From Cerrena zonata (taxonomy: Eukaryota > Basidiomycota > Agaricomycetes > Polyporales > Cerrenaceae): a stretch of DNA of 64,000 nt. A model generated the notes under the pieces. That model had not been told where the DNA came from, searched no databases, and was given only the letters and a program-made list of their open reading frames with translations. The stretch covers positions 930,001-994,000 of the forward strand of contig JASBNA010000005.1 of assembly GCA_038087015.1 (NCBI GenBank), given 5' to 3'. Both the position numbers and the translations under genes were made by a program. This document shows, one piece after another, positions 1 to 10,933 of the stretch. Numbering within the stretch: position 1 is the first letter of the stretch; the number at the start of each line of letters is the position of its first letter.

Positions 1-2174
1 CTGTCGTGACAATGGTGAACAACCGATCGGGGTCAAGAATAGATCCATGACCTGACGCTGCAAGAGCGGTATAGGGACCCAAGACTGAGAATATACAAAG
101 GGCACCAGTTACGTTGGATAGTCCGCCCATTAACGCGATGAAATTGCTATGGCATTGATGATGTCAATATCTAGATGTTAAGAGTACATCGACGCGCTTA
201 CTAAAAGTGACTGGCTTTATGTAGTTCCCTTGCTCGGTATTCAGCAGCCCGACTAGCTACAACTTTCTCGTAATGGGAGAGCTTGATTGGCAACATCTTA
301 TGGATGATCGAAGAAAGGTATTTTACTCGCTCATCCGTAGCTGCAAGCCAGGCAGTCTGATGTTTTCCCGTTTGACGGCCAGCGATGCTAGCTATGAGCA
401 TTAATCCGAGCGTCACTACGACTGGGAAAAAGGCTGGCCATGTTGCCTGAAGGATATTGATACAAGTACAATTTATAATTCTTATAAATGACATACCTGT
501 GAATAAAGGATAGCGATGGCCAGACCGACTGACAGAGTGGATGCCCATATTTCGTTTAGGAACTCCATACCCTGACAGATTCGTTCCACGTCAACCGATC
601 TAGTTTAGAGTACGTGTTGAGGTAAGTGTTGTTGGTGATTTTTGAGAGGGAACGTACATATGCGTGCTCGCAGCACTTCCCATAATCCGGCTTTTGTTGG
701 AAGACAACGTCAGTGACTTCTTATATACATTATTTACCAGTGCTCCGCGGTATTGAATGGTGAAGTTGTACACCTATTTCTATCGTTAGATCACCTGATA
801 GTACCGACGTGCATCTGTTAACCATACCTTTTCCCAATACAGCGACGTAGCGAACACAATGATGGCATAGACGCATACGAAGCCACCAACGAGAGCCCAA
901 CCCTGCGATAAGGGACGATTGGGATCTGAGATAAACGAGATTGTTTGTTTTACTAGAAGAGGCTGAGCAAACGTCGCCAGGAGGAGAATGATCCGTGGAA
1001 GAACTGGGGCTAGAAAGGCTAGTCCGAATGCTCTGAATGAGGCCTTTAGAAGGTAGCTCGGAGTTTTACTGCTCAGATCCAATGTTAACGTAGTGCTCTT
1101 GAATATTGAAAAAATGATTTATGGTCGCATACGATGTTTTCCCTAAGGCATTGTAGAGCGCATCACCGGCCACCTTTGAGCTGAACTCTTCGGGTATTTC
1201 GCCGCAGTCGTCAATCGTTAGACTCTTTCTACCACCAGACAAAAGAAGCGGCAACAACCAAAAGCATAGTAATCGTGACAAGACATTAGTTGTAGAAACA
1301 GTAGGAAGGCTCTATACCTTGTCAGCTTGAAAAACCGCGACGTGAATAAAGTTGGACATACTTTATTCCTTAGTAGTCTTCGCTTCTCAAAAATCTCAAT
1401 GCAGATTAGAGTGAAATAGGATGCAATGGATACAGTCGTCAGTATGACGAGGACTCGTGCGTCGGATTCTGACCCAATCTTGACATAAGTCCGCAAGACA
1501 GCAGCCTGGAAAATACACTTGATCAATGCGTAGCAAACCGCAAGAGTACTAGGTGTCATAGAACGGAAATGTTCTATAATGACTAAGACTATCAGAAGCA
1601 ACTATCCCAAGTTAGAATGACACCAATAACGAGTGATGACACAGGACTAACTGATGAAAGTAATTGCAGAACCGAGCTAGTAACCCATACGAATACATTC
1701 CCGCGGCGACCAATATCTACCGCAAATGTTAGAATGGCAATGTTGGTGCCTAATACAAATGCTAAGGCAATGGATTTTGCGGCCAAGTGTATGGTACCGA
1801 TACGAGCAAGTTTGGTCGTTTGTGACCACAGATAAGCTAGACGCAAACAAGCAAAGACCGTGAACACCACATCTGGCGTAAAGGACAAGACCCTAAACCT
1901 GAAGTTCAGCTAGATCAGGTATTTGTTAAGAATTGCAGGAACCTACGTCTGTTCGAAATACATGGTAAAATCCAGACCCCTGCATGAAGAGCTCGGGCCG
2001 AACGAATTATCTTGAGGGCATACGCTCATTGCAACGAATGCAAATATGGCTCGTTGTCACAGTCACCGTTAGACAGTCAGAGACTTGGGCGGGAAGGTTT
2101 ATGTAGTCGCTATCTTTAGAGTTCCCCACTTGCTCGCTTACCTGTAAGGCCCTGAGTGTGAGCGGGGAAGCCAT
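1..2174 (-). CDS. ABC transporter, ABCC (MRP-like) family, N-terminal part
   Basis: Full-size ABC exporter of the ABCC type, running off the left edge; no nucleotide-binding domain lies inside the window. Minus-strand exons translate to several hydrophobic segments resembling a TMD0 region (around 1888-1600 and 1600-1220). Next comes a first core transmembrane segment (1082-800: LAPVLPRIILLLATFAQPLL). Around 440-215 lies a cytoplasmic-loop signature seen in ABCC proteins (ATDERVKYLSSIIHKMLPIK, then a YRARELHK-like stretch). At the edge it reads LGPYTALAASG followed by DPDRLFTIVTT. The start at 2174 is a model: ATG, 11 codons, GT donor, then two small exons joining in frame to LNFRFRVLSFTPDVVF. 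Upstream exons are possible. Family is well supported, substrate unknown. Confidence 0.75.
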
Positions 2175-2310
2175 ATCAGTATGGAAAGCGTGTGTTTAAA
2201 TTAGAAATGGTTACACTGGATTCCGGAGCTTCTGAGGCATGATGATGTGATCTCGAGTTACTTCGGAGATGTCGGGTTATATCTATACGGACGGTACTCT
2301 TCTTAGAATG

Positions 2311-2349
2311 AAGGAAGGAAGGAAGGAAGGAAGGAAGGAAGGAAGGAAG
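2311..2349. repeat. (AAGG)n microsatellite
   Basis: About ten near-perfect AAGG units in the 5' flank of the ABC transporter gene. Read directly from the sequence; length polymorphism would be expected. Confidence 0.95.
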
Positions 2350-2711
2350 TGGTTAACCAACGAAATAAAAACAATGAAATTCGGACCTAAGTAAGAGCAC
2401 AGGTATGCAACTGAGCTGCGAGCATGACCAGGCATGACCGCCTGCCACATGAGAACTCCTCCCCAGGATCTGCACTCTTCTGCGCCATGGTGGCGCCATA
2501 TAATTTCTCACGCGCGACAAGCTGCAAGCCTTCATTTTGAACCTTATAATAAGTATACCGCAAGGTTGGGAGAGACAAATGAAGAAGTGAAGTATCCTAA
2601 CATAATATTTGGCCCATGCTTGGGAAAGGAATCAGAGATAGGCTTGTTCGGAACGTTCAGATCCATTTGTTATATGTACATATTGGTGTTAATATCGTTC
2701 ACTGTCACAAT

Positions 2712-5073
2712 TTAAGCTGTATTCTCGACTCCGATTGCACCATTGAAAAACTCGAGCTGCTTTATGAGCTGCCTCCTAATCGTGTCAGCTTGTCTAAACC
2801 CATGTCCTTCACCTTGGAACAGCAATAATTCAGATTTAAGGCCCTTGCTCTTGAGCACATCGACCATATCAATCATCTGCGGTGCAGGAACAACAGGATC
2901 TTCGGTACCTTGAAGAACCTACAAGGAAAGGCAAAGAATTAACCACCGTCATGGTTTACGAGGCAAGAAGTGATACAAACTAGCAACGGCATCTTGATCT
3001 TGTCGACGTTGAATATAGGAGAACGGTCCTTCCATAGCTGAACATTGTCCTTGTATGAGCTGCCCATCAACCGGTCGCAGAGATGGTACTCGAACTTGTG
3101 CAGAATATCATCGAGCTTCTTCATGTCCGAAATTCCGTAGAGTGCAGCGCCCGCTGCAAAGGCGTCTGGAAGAGTTGTAGCAGCTTGTAGGGTACTGTAT
3201 CCTCCTGCGGATCCACCATAGATGCAGGCCCGTTTTGTGTCTGCGAGACCAAGTTTCCCAAGCTCGACCACAGATTGGTGGGCGTCTTGGATATCCAAGA
3301 TACCCCATTTACCGTGTAGGCTCTCCCTATATCGGATAAGTAACTTCAATAATGTATCAGTGGGAAATATTTCACCTGAAGGCACGACCAAAGCCCGTAG
3401 AACCACCATAGTGAACATCAATACTGTTGCCAGTTTAGCTGATTCACAAGCTAACATTAGATAATGATACATACTGCGCCCACCCACGACTGGTCCAAAA
3501 TTGTCTGAAAAGGTCAAAAAAGATATGCTCCATACCGAAAGGACCACCATGAACTAGAACAGCAATTGGAGGCTTCTCGTCGGGGAGCCCACTGTCATAC
3601 TTGCTGTTCTTTGGAGGTAGATAAGTGACATAACATGGTCGGTTATCCGGGCTGAGATGCAAGGTATAATATTGAGGAAGAGAGATGTCGTCCAGAGGCA
3701 ACGGGCTGGGCTCCGAAGGTTTCAGAGGCTTGACGACAGGTGTCCCATCTGTAATCGTAAGCTCGAACAACTCTGGCAATCTGTCGGCTGGCTGTCCAAG
3801 AGCCACGACTTTGCTCTTCCCGTCACCATGAAGGAATTGAATATTAGAGTAGGGTGTTTGAACTTCTCTTAATGAACCGCTACACGTGTCGGCAACGTAG
3901 AGGATGGGAGCTGGTGTGCCTCTGAATGCAATGAAGGCAACGTGATGCTCGTCAATAGCGCCAGAACCATGACGAGTAAGCCACCATTGAGGTACACCAA
4001 ACTCTTCTTCAAGCGGTTTTGGGGAGATGGGAGCTGACTTTCCTTTCGTAAAGTCTGCAGAGTCGAACGTAAAAGACCAGGGATTGCAGTATCCACCGAC
4101 GTCTGTCACGAAGTGAAGACTGTTGTTGGAAGTCCAGCTAGGGTCTTGTGCAACAACCTGCTCATGCTTTCCTCCCACCTGTAAGGACAGGCTAAGTGAA
4201 AATTTGCCGTCAGAAGAGATAGTCACTGAGGCAACGTGAACCTCTGAGCTTTGCCATGGAAGCTCAGGGAAGTTCCTACGTTCGTCTATGAGTCAAAATG
4301 AGGAATTGTGAAAGAGGAGAACGTTACCATTGCTGCCAGGCGATATGTTTACCATCAGGTGAAAATCGTGCACAACAATAGAAGTCGGCCTCAGTTGCAA
4401 TTTTCGTGACTGTAGAATCATTGGCATCGATCATGACCAGATAATTAAGTACTTTGGAAGGATGGGGGTCGGTGTGATCCTCCGCAGCTGCCACGATGAG
4501 ATTGCTGTGTACGGGGTGTACGGTGAAGTCGGCAAACCGAAGAACCTGGCTCTCTAGTGATTGGATTCATCAGAGACATTGCAGTCTATGATGGGGTAAC
4601 ACTCTACCTGGTGTGATGGGGACCGGCTCCTTGTTTAATTCAGCCTTGTAGACGCGATTATCTCCAAAGTTAGAGAAGTACAGAACATCGCCGTGTACGA
4701 TAGCAGCACCTCCGCCGTACTCGTGCAGTCTTGTGCGGGCATCCCATTCTCTCGAGAATAAGTCTTTGCCGGTAGCAGCATCTACCACAGCCGATCGTCC
4801 CCCTTTACGCAGTGTCAGAATTTGGATAACTAAATCTAGGAATGTCTTTACCTTCTTCCGGACGTAGCTGTCCATAGTACACTTTACCCGTCACAAGATC
4901 GAGGAGAACATCCTCTATACCTGCAGACAGACTCTGGGATCACAAATAACATTGCATTGTGCTTTCAGCACGTTATGAACACAGTTATCGTTCATGCTTA
5001 CCTGGGCGGCTGCCTTCTCTGCAGTGATATCGGATTTCCATGTTCCGTACGGAGCAATACGATTGGATGTCAT
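2712..5073 (-). CDS. S9-family (prolyl oligopeptidase-type) serine peptidase
   Basis: Probable cytosolic dipeptidyl or acylaminoacyl peptidase. The start is the ATG at 5073 (MTSNRIAPYGTWKSDITAEK). Exon 1 ends at a GTAAGC donor near 5001 and joins in frame to SLSAGIEDVLLDLVTGKVYY. The N-terminal half has beta-propeller-like segments (YVRKKV region, HEYGGGAAIVHGDVLYFSNF). The C-terminal alpha/beta-hydrolase domain shows IAVLVHGGPFG, the nucleophile elbow GGSAGGYS (near 3210), the acid in QGTEDPVVPAP and the catalytic His in GEGHGF close to the stop at 2712. At least five short introns. No signal peptide seen. The family assignment is firm; substrate specificity cannot be read from the sequence. 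Confidence 0.88.
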
Positions 5074-5833
5074 GTTGGACGGTCTGCAATGAGTCCTCGT
5101 TGGCGACACTAGTATACTATTTCTACCAGTCAACGGGAATCCGAGTAGCACACCTTTTGGGACACTTCTGGGAACAAACCCTAATATCCGCCGCCCGTTG
5201 ACTCCTTCGTAAGGTTCTGATTCATCTGTTGACAGAGGGACCTATATTCAGACCAGCGGTCTGTTACACCGTATGACGTGCGAAGGGATCGTCCATTCTT
5301 ATCATAAGATTGACCACCGGACCATATGGAAGGGACGTTCGTGTTTACGGGATGATGGAGGAAGCAGGGTGATTGATGGAAGATAGCGATTCGAAAGCAT
5401 CCGGGTTGGTCTTCAGGATCGCCAGCAGACGTGCTGTTATTAAATGATGACTGTCTGTCAAAACGCCACAAAGGATCCGGTAAACTATAGTCTGCCAGAC
5501 GGTGTGGGATGAAAGCCTTCGGAGATAGATATTCTCCGCCGAGCGGAATTGCCAATAAAAACTTGAACATTATCAAGTAGACAGTCGGAGCAGAAGAGAA
5601 AACTTGGATAAACATGATGAGGGAGAGCAGAGAAGAACAGTGGTGTTGATTGGTTGCAGTACTTACTTCTGAAAGTGTAATGTACTATCTCACGGTAAGA
5701 CGGGGTCCACCCACTCGCAGTTTCGAAAATGATACATAATGTAAGATAGCACGTAAAAAGATCATTACTGTAGTACACTGTGGGAGCAGAGATCAAGTAC
5801 GTAAAACACAAATATTACAAGCAACTACTAGAA
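5074..5833. other. Intergenic region with unassigned minus-strand ORFs
   Basis: Minus-strand reading frames of 144 and 108 codons (5181-5615, 5485-5811) overlap each other and match no family I recognise. They contain two SAPTVY-like stretches but no coherent domain. The segment holds the promoter of the peptidase gene and the 3' flank of the 7-TM gene. I see no convincing gene. Confidence 0.4.
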
Positions 5834-7150
5834 TCATACAGCTTCTGGTTTGGTTTCCGGCTTCGCCCAAATTGTAGAGGTACCGTTGGACGAACTGAAA
5901 CCAGAACCTTTACCAGAGTTCTTTAGCCCTTGCTTGGTATTAGCAACATCTGAATCAGCATCTGTCTCACTAGCACCGCTGCGAGTCCAAGCATTCTGAT
6001 CGAACGCCATAGTCGTTTGGAATGCCGTGGTGGGCGAGGTGGTTGTCCAAGCACGTCCCTGGGCGACCCGATAAATAATGAGATAATTGGCTATGACCTT
6101 TCCGGCGAAAGAGACATCAGTTTGGGATACACGCTAAATGGGGCAAATTTCTATTTACCTGTGCAGCTGGGTTGAGGGCCAAAAATATCTGACTGATAGG
6201 ATGCATGAGACCGTATGAGATAAGGAGCGGGATTGACATGAGGGAGTATAACGCGGCCGATTCCACAAACATAGAGGAAAGGGAACTGTAATGTCCACCG
6301 TAGGCCTCGCCGAACATTCTCCTGCCCTTGTTCCTAGTCGCAAACATTTGTCCGACGATCATTGCAGTCAGAACGATGTTCATCCCCAGCGAGATTGTGT
6401 AGGATGAAAGGTTCAGGTTGCCTTCTGTAGAGCTAAAAAATCCTGCCGTAGGATCTGCGGAGATGTCGATAGATATAATAGCAAGTGCTAGGAAAAGGCT
6501 CGTCAATGGCATAGCCCAGCGACCGTCAATCTTGAGGCTCACCAACGGAAGCCAATAACATGAAGAAAGGAAGGATCAGGAAGAACGTTGATTTAGGACC
6601 AATACACGCAAACCAGACAACCCGACAACGCCATAGCTAGATGAAACTGTACATCAGTTCCTTTGTACTAAAGCAATGATGGATTTGGTCGGTACTCGCC
6701 AGCAATGCATCGCACATGATGTTACTCATGAAGTAGGCCACCTCAGACACGATATTAAACCATGCCGTGCCTGAAGTTTGTACATAGGCCCACGGGCCAC
6801 CGGGGTAGTTACGTCTATCGATGTACACTTGCTGCAAGCCGAACGCGTTCACAGCGGTGAAGATGCAGTTCAGAACGCAGAGTAATGTGATAAACCCCAT
6901 AAGGAAATAAATGAACGCAGATTTCTGTTTCCTGTTCAACAGGGCCTGCAAAGCAATGAAATACACGATAAACTGGATGCCTGTAATACGGGACTCGTCA
7001 GACTAAATGGTTATTTTGATAACATTTCCAAATGTAGTCACCAAACCCTACACCGGTAAGATAGCCGGCTGCCATCCACGTTTTCTCCCAGAAGATATCT
7101 GTGGAGGTTTCATCGATGGGGCCCCAGTTAGTTGAGTTACTCTGGTCCAT
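5834..7150 (-). CDS. Seven-transmembrane basidiomycete membrane protein (copy A)
   Basis: Multi-pass membrane protein of an uncharacterised family I associate with Agaricomycetes. The ATG at 7150 gives an N-terminus with FWEKTWMAAGYLTGVGF. Later exons carry hydrophobic helices, the extracellular-type motif IDRRNYPGGPWAYV (near 6800), FVESAALYSLMSIPLLISYG (near 6240) and NYLIIYRVAQGRAW before a polar Ser/Thr-rich tail ending at 5834. Four to five short introns. A paralogue with the same exon pattern and orientation lies at 59871-61168. A receptor-like role is sometimes supposed for such 7-TM proteins, but nothing here shows a ligand or G-protein coupling. Confidence 0.75.
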
Positions 7151-7587
7151 GAGTAAAGGAGGTTATGGGGAATGCTAAGTAAATGTGGATAAGGACCGCA
7201 ACCGTGAGACGGTAGAGTTTTAAACATTTTACTAGAAAGACGTATGTCCGCACGTGTTCTACCGACGACACTGGCTCGACGTCTATGCGAACGACATTTG
7301 GAGTCATGGGAGCCCAATCAGCTCTATCAGGTCAATTGGAAGGCGCTACAAATGATGCTGTTCCGAGGAAGTTCTCATGTACATCAAACTTACTCCGTTC
7401 AGTGCGTTTTCCTATCGTGATCCACTTGATGTCCCGCATAGATGCCGTACAGCATTGGACGGTTTTAAAATAACTGAGACCAGTGACTGGTCCATGCCTG
7501 GTCGTGAAGCAATGAAGCCCGAGATTTCAGCACCATTTCCTGGGATTGCCAATTAATCATGACGTTTCTTCCGTCCTGTTCCTGTAA

Positions 7588-8160
7588 ATGGCTTGTCAGT
7601 GTCTAGATAGCGAGAGCATGATTGCTGCATCCTTGATTCTCGGGGCAAAGATAACGAGAGTATGCCAATTCTCAGGGCAAGATGTTCCGGGCGATCAAAA
7701 GTTGATCGATGATCAAGAGCAGACTGTTATCCATTTTTGGAAAGGCTTCGTGGCGCGGGAACATACACGTGCCAGTTTTGGCTTTTCCGATTACAGTACG
7801 CCAGCCTACGGTTCAAACTCAGGTTAGTAATGTAAACCTTTAGACAAAGCGTAAGAAAGGTGACCTGCTATTACTTCAAATTCTAAACTTAGAATCACAG
7901 TACTTCTAAGTGCTCTATACCGGTCACGCTGTCAACTGTCTCAACCTCCTGATGTGCAACGTCAAATGTCGAACAAGCAGTACCATGCGCGCAGTTTATG
8001 GCATACATGTAAGTATAAGACATCACTACACGAATCAGGGAACACATCTTATGAGCATCTTCTCGCACAACGCCAAACCGTGGCTGTTCGCAGAAAAATC
8101 TCTATTCTATCAGACGCACCTTCCTTCAGGCAACAGTTTGCCAGAGTAAGACAAACGTAA
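7588..8160 (+). CDS. Hypothetical protein, two-exon model
   Basis: Two open frames join in frame if an intron from 7823 (GTTAGT) to 7900 (CACAG) is removed, giving about 164 codons: exon 1 begins MACQCLDSESM and the second ends at 8160 with a basic tail. I recognise no domain. In another frame, 7930-7960 reads HAVNCLNLL, faintly like the HxxHC block of UstYa proteins. The piece could therefore be a decayed UstYa copy instead of a real gene. It lies just upstream of an intact UstYa-like gene on the same strand. Confidence 0.25.
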
Positions 8161-8481
8161 TATCAAGCCTGAGATCTGAGAGGTCGACGTTCAACGTTCA
8201 AGTATAACCTATCAACTTACTTCTTCGTTGTCCAGCGGCTGCAAAGCTTAGTTTCAATTCTGGAAATCCGAAGGCATCAATTCAGCATTTGGATGTCGAT
8301 AGCCAGAAATCTTTCGGGTGCAATAAAGTATGGATCAGCTGTCCACCGTCCGCGTGTGTCCTCCGTTTTGTACCCTCTAGTCTTTTCTTTCTCATCACCG
8401 TAAATATCTCCTTCCCTTGACACGATATTTGAAGGCATTACGGTACAGTAATCCGCCTTTGAGGCACTCATTTTTTTGACC

Positions 8482-9100
8482 ATGATTACCTCCTTGTTCT
8501 ATGCCTCCGCGTTCCTAAACGGAGTGCTGCTACTAGGTACAATATATAGACGAGGGTACATTCCATCGCAGGCCAGCCTAAGCTACTGTAAGTAGTCTCC
8601 CTCACCTTGAAATCGAGTGATTTAATCTTTCTGTAGCATGGATTGGCTATGACTATCCTTTCGAAATGCCCACAGGACCCATTCCTACAGTCGAGATGAC
8701 TTTCCAAGAGTCAACCCGTTTTGACCTCTCTAAAAACGATTCTCCGTCCAATTGGGAAACTCTAATCTCCAACACGTATGGCGTTGGGTATCTCCATCTC
8801 GGTCCATTTTGGCATCGTTTCCACTCCGCCGCTCATCATTCCTTGCATTGCGTGAACATCTTCGCGTCGGGGGCTCGTCATAACGATCCTTTTTTACATC
8901 ATTTGGACCACTGTCTCATGTACATGCGACAGATGTTTATGTGTAATGCAGATATGACCCTGGAACCTGGCGATGCATTCGCGAAAAATCTCACGTTAGA
9001 CCGTATGGGGGTCACTCGACAGTGTAGGGATTGGGGGATGATTGATACCTGGATGACGAAAAAGTTTCGAGAGTGGCTTGAACTTAATGGGGTGTCATGA
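8482..9100 (+). CDS. UstYa-like protein (DUF3328 family), both HxxHC motifs intact
   Basis: Two-exon model: exon 1 8482-8587 (ATG, then a membrane anchor FYASAFLNGVLLLG), a 49-bp GTAAGT-TAG intron, exon 2 8637-9100; 189 residues. After the anchor come SYSWIGYDYP, an MTF-ES-RF block and GYLHLGPFWHRF. The two family hallmarks follow: HSLHC (residues 103-107) and HLDHC (124-128), then MYMRQMFMCNAD. These paired HxxHC motifs are conserved in UstYa/UstYb, which oxidatively modify (cyclise) peptide side chains in ascomycete RiPP pathways. It is convergent with another UstYa-like gene, the stops about 57 bp apart, and near two small secreted-peptide genes. Family membership is clear; substrate is inference. 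Confidence 0.85.
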
Positions 9101-9157
9101 TTTCTTCTAATCCTTGGATTATTTTCCTCCATGACATTAAAATACGATTTTATACGA

Positions 9158-9814
9158 TTATCTGTCAATTAACCCAATATATTGTTGATATTGCTCATGA
9201 TTCTTCTCCGCCTCTTGCCAAATAACCTCCCAATCCATACACATCCTATCGAATCCATTGATCAACGGCTTATCAGGTATCTGCTCTTCTCGCATGTCCA
9301 TCTGACAAAGTATGGACTCCCTGAGGTAGTTCAGGCAATGAGCGACTAATGGGGATGAGGTCGACGGAAATTCGGAGTCTCCAGCATGGTATCGTCGGAT
9401 GATGTTTAGGCATTGTAGTTGGTGGAAGACGGCAACGGTATATGTTGAAACTGAACCATCGAGATGACCTTCTCGGATGAGGTGCTCGCCAGATGGTAGC
9501 ATATGATTCCAGCCGTCCTGATTAGCACCGTATAGTGCGGATCTTCTGACAAAGTGCATGGTAACTTTATCGAGATCGGAAGGAGACCATTTGCCATGTA
9601 GGCACGCTACATGTAGAGTGAGATAAAGACAAGGACGAAAGCTATCAATATTTTTGAGATACCAACTTGTGCAGAAGCGTATGTCTAAGGAACGCCAAAA
9701 TGGCAGTGGGACCGAAAAGAGACCAATAAGTATGCAGAAGAACACCAGCGTAAAACACCGCAATCGTTGATCGCGATTCGGGCTTGAAGTTAGCAAGTGC
9801 GAGGCTTTAGACAT
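9158..9814 (-). CDS. UstYa-like protein (DUF3328 family) with eroded HxxHC motifs
   Basis: Single uninterrupted frame of 218 residues. A transmembrane anchor lies at about 20-39 (CFTLVFFCILIGLFSV). The DUF3328 body follows with WSPSDLDKVTMHF, DGWNHMLPSGEHL and the two signature regions in the right spacing. These read HQLQC (131-135) and LVAHC (156-160), so each has lost one histidine relative to HxxHC. LNYLRESILCQMD follows as in relatives. Residues 40-75 fit the family poorly; a stretch near 9660-9600 looks intron-like but the splice would break the frame. It may act as a non-catalytic partner or be under relaxed constraint. Its 597-bp upstream region is shared divergently with the first peptide gene. 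Confidence 0.78.
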   Translation of the reverse strand: MSKASHLLTSSPNRDQRLRCFTLVFFCILIGLFSVPLPFWRSLDIRFCTSWYLKNIDSFRPCLYLTLHVACLHGKWSPSDLDKVTMHFVRRSALYGANQDGWNHMLPSGEHLIREGHLDGSVSTYTVAVFHQLQCLNIIRRYHAGDSEFPSTSSPLVAHCLNYLRESILCQMDMREEQIPDKPLINGFDRMCMDWEVIWQEAEKNHEQYQQYIGLIDR

Positions 9815-10411
9815 CTGGAGCTGGGACGGATGGAAAGATGGAGCACCAGGTCAACGAGGTGTCCCAATACCAATCCGCAGAGCTGCGATAGCTGTTAAAG
9901 TCGGTATACCAGTAGGTCAAGCGGACCTCCGAACCGGACTACAAATAGACCTACACTATCAAAGAAGGACAAAGCACGATGGGTTTATTACTTACTACAA
10001 ACGTCTCGATGCAGATAAGAGTTATTGTTTTTGAGCTTCGGTGTGGAGCATAACTCAAACCTATCAGGACGAGTGCATTCTCCGACCCAAGCGATATATT
10101 ACAGAACGTCCTAGACATCCGTGTCGCACGAGTGACCGAAGCAAGTGTACGGGAGCAATTGAACTAGACTTCCTGAGCGGTGAGGCTATCTGATTAGAAG
10201 CCAGAAGGGTGGAGGAGGAAATCCATCTTCGAGATTCAGTACAAACAATATGTCATTTTGAACTCAGAACCCCATGGTGTAAACAGTCGGTCTGGGATTA
10301 TATGTCTGTGTATGGAGATACGCGACCCATGAACGTATCGATCCGGACTCTATATAAGGCTTGTTCAAGTAAGATTGAGTAGCATGTCGAAATACTTCGA
10401 GCCTACTTGTC
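9815..10411. promoter_or_regulatory. Divergent intergenic region, UstYa-like gene / peptide gene 1
   Basis: A 597-bp region with no supported gene between the minus-strand UstYa-like start and the plus-strand peptide gene. A TATATAAG box lies at 10351-10358, about 60 bp before the peptide ATG. Shared control of both genes is plausible from the arrangement but not shown by any recognised operator. Confidence 0.5.
10351..10358 (+). promoter_or_regulatory. TATA box of secreted-peptide gene 1
   Basis: TATATAAG, 54 bp from its last base to the ATG at 10412; spacing is similar to the TATA element of the tandem copy. Confidence 0.6.
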
Positions 10412-10719
10412 ATGAAAGCTTTTTTCGCAATTATCCTCTTCGCCATGACTAGTGTCATGTCAACACCTATTAGCCCCCGCGCTAGTGACTGCGGTAAGCA
10501 TAACGGTTTCACTGAAGATACAAATCTGCTTATCGTGTACGATATACAGAGGCAATGGTGAAAAGGGCCGAGTCTACCGACGCCATGAGGCTTGCACAAG
10601 TCGGCGGGATGAGTAAGTTCTTCCATCGAAGGTCAACTGACAAAGCCTCTTAATATGTTGAAACCATAGGCAAAGATGATATTCTGAAGGAGGCGTGTGG
10701 CCTCGCAGTCATGTCCTGA
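10412..10719 (+). CDS. Small secreted peptide precursor 1
   Basis: Three-exon model: 10412-10493, 10550-10612, 10670-10719, with GTAAGC-CAG and GTAAGT-TAG introns and consistent phase-1 joins; 64 residues. Residues 1-17 are a clear signal peptide (MKAFFAIILFAMTSVMS). A short Pro/Arg propeptide follows, then Cys27, a Lys-Arg pair at 32-33 (Kex2-like site), a GG near 46 and the C-terminal block MSKDDILKEACG with Cys58. The downstream paralogue shares signal peptide, both Cys and the C-terminal block, which supports the model. No characterised family recognised. Possible RiPP precursor for the adjacent UstYa-like proteins, or a small effector-like peptide; the former is inference from neighbourhood. 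Confidence 0.6.
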
Positions 10720-10886
10720 AGACCCATCCGATAGAGGCGAACTAAACGATAATCGATTTTGACGATCTCCTATACTTGTACCATATTTGATTCGCCCTTG
10801 ATATGCTATGTGTGGAATTCGAAGATCTTGGGAAGACAAATTTTCTATCTGAATCTTTATCTGTGAGCAAAATGGTATCGCAGCAG

Positions 10887-10893
10887 TATAAAT
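10887..10893 (+). promoter_or_regulatory. TATA box of secreted-peptide gene 2
   Basis: TATAAAT about 40 bp before the ATG at 10934, matching the layout of the first copy. Confidence 0.6.
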
Positions 10894-10933
10894 GGACAGG
10901 AGACCAAGTTGAACCTCGTCGACCCTTATCACT

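Noticed and set aside
5181..5811. Two minus-strand ORFs of 144 and 108 codons
   Set aside because: Overlap each other, no domain, and fall in the expected promoter of the peptidase gene.
9600..9660. Intron in the second UstYa-like gene (GTATCT...ATGTAG)
   Set aside because: Removing it shifts the frame, and the unspliced frame is open throughout.
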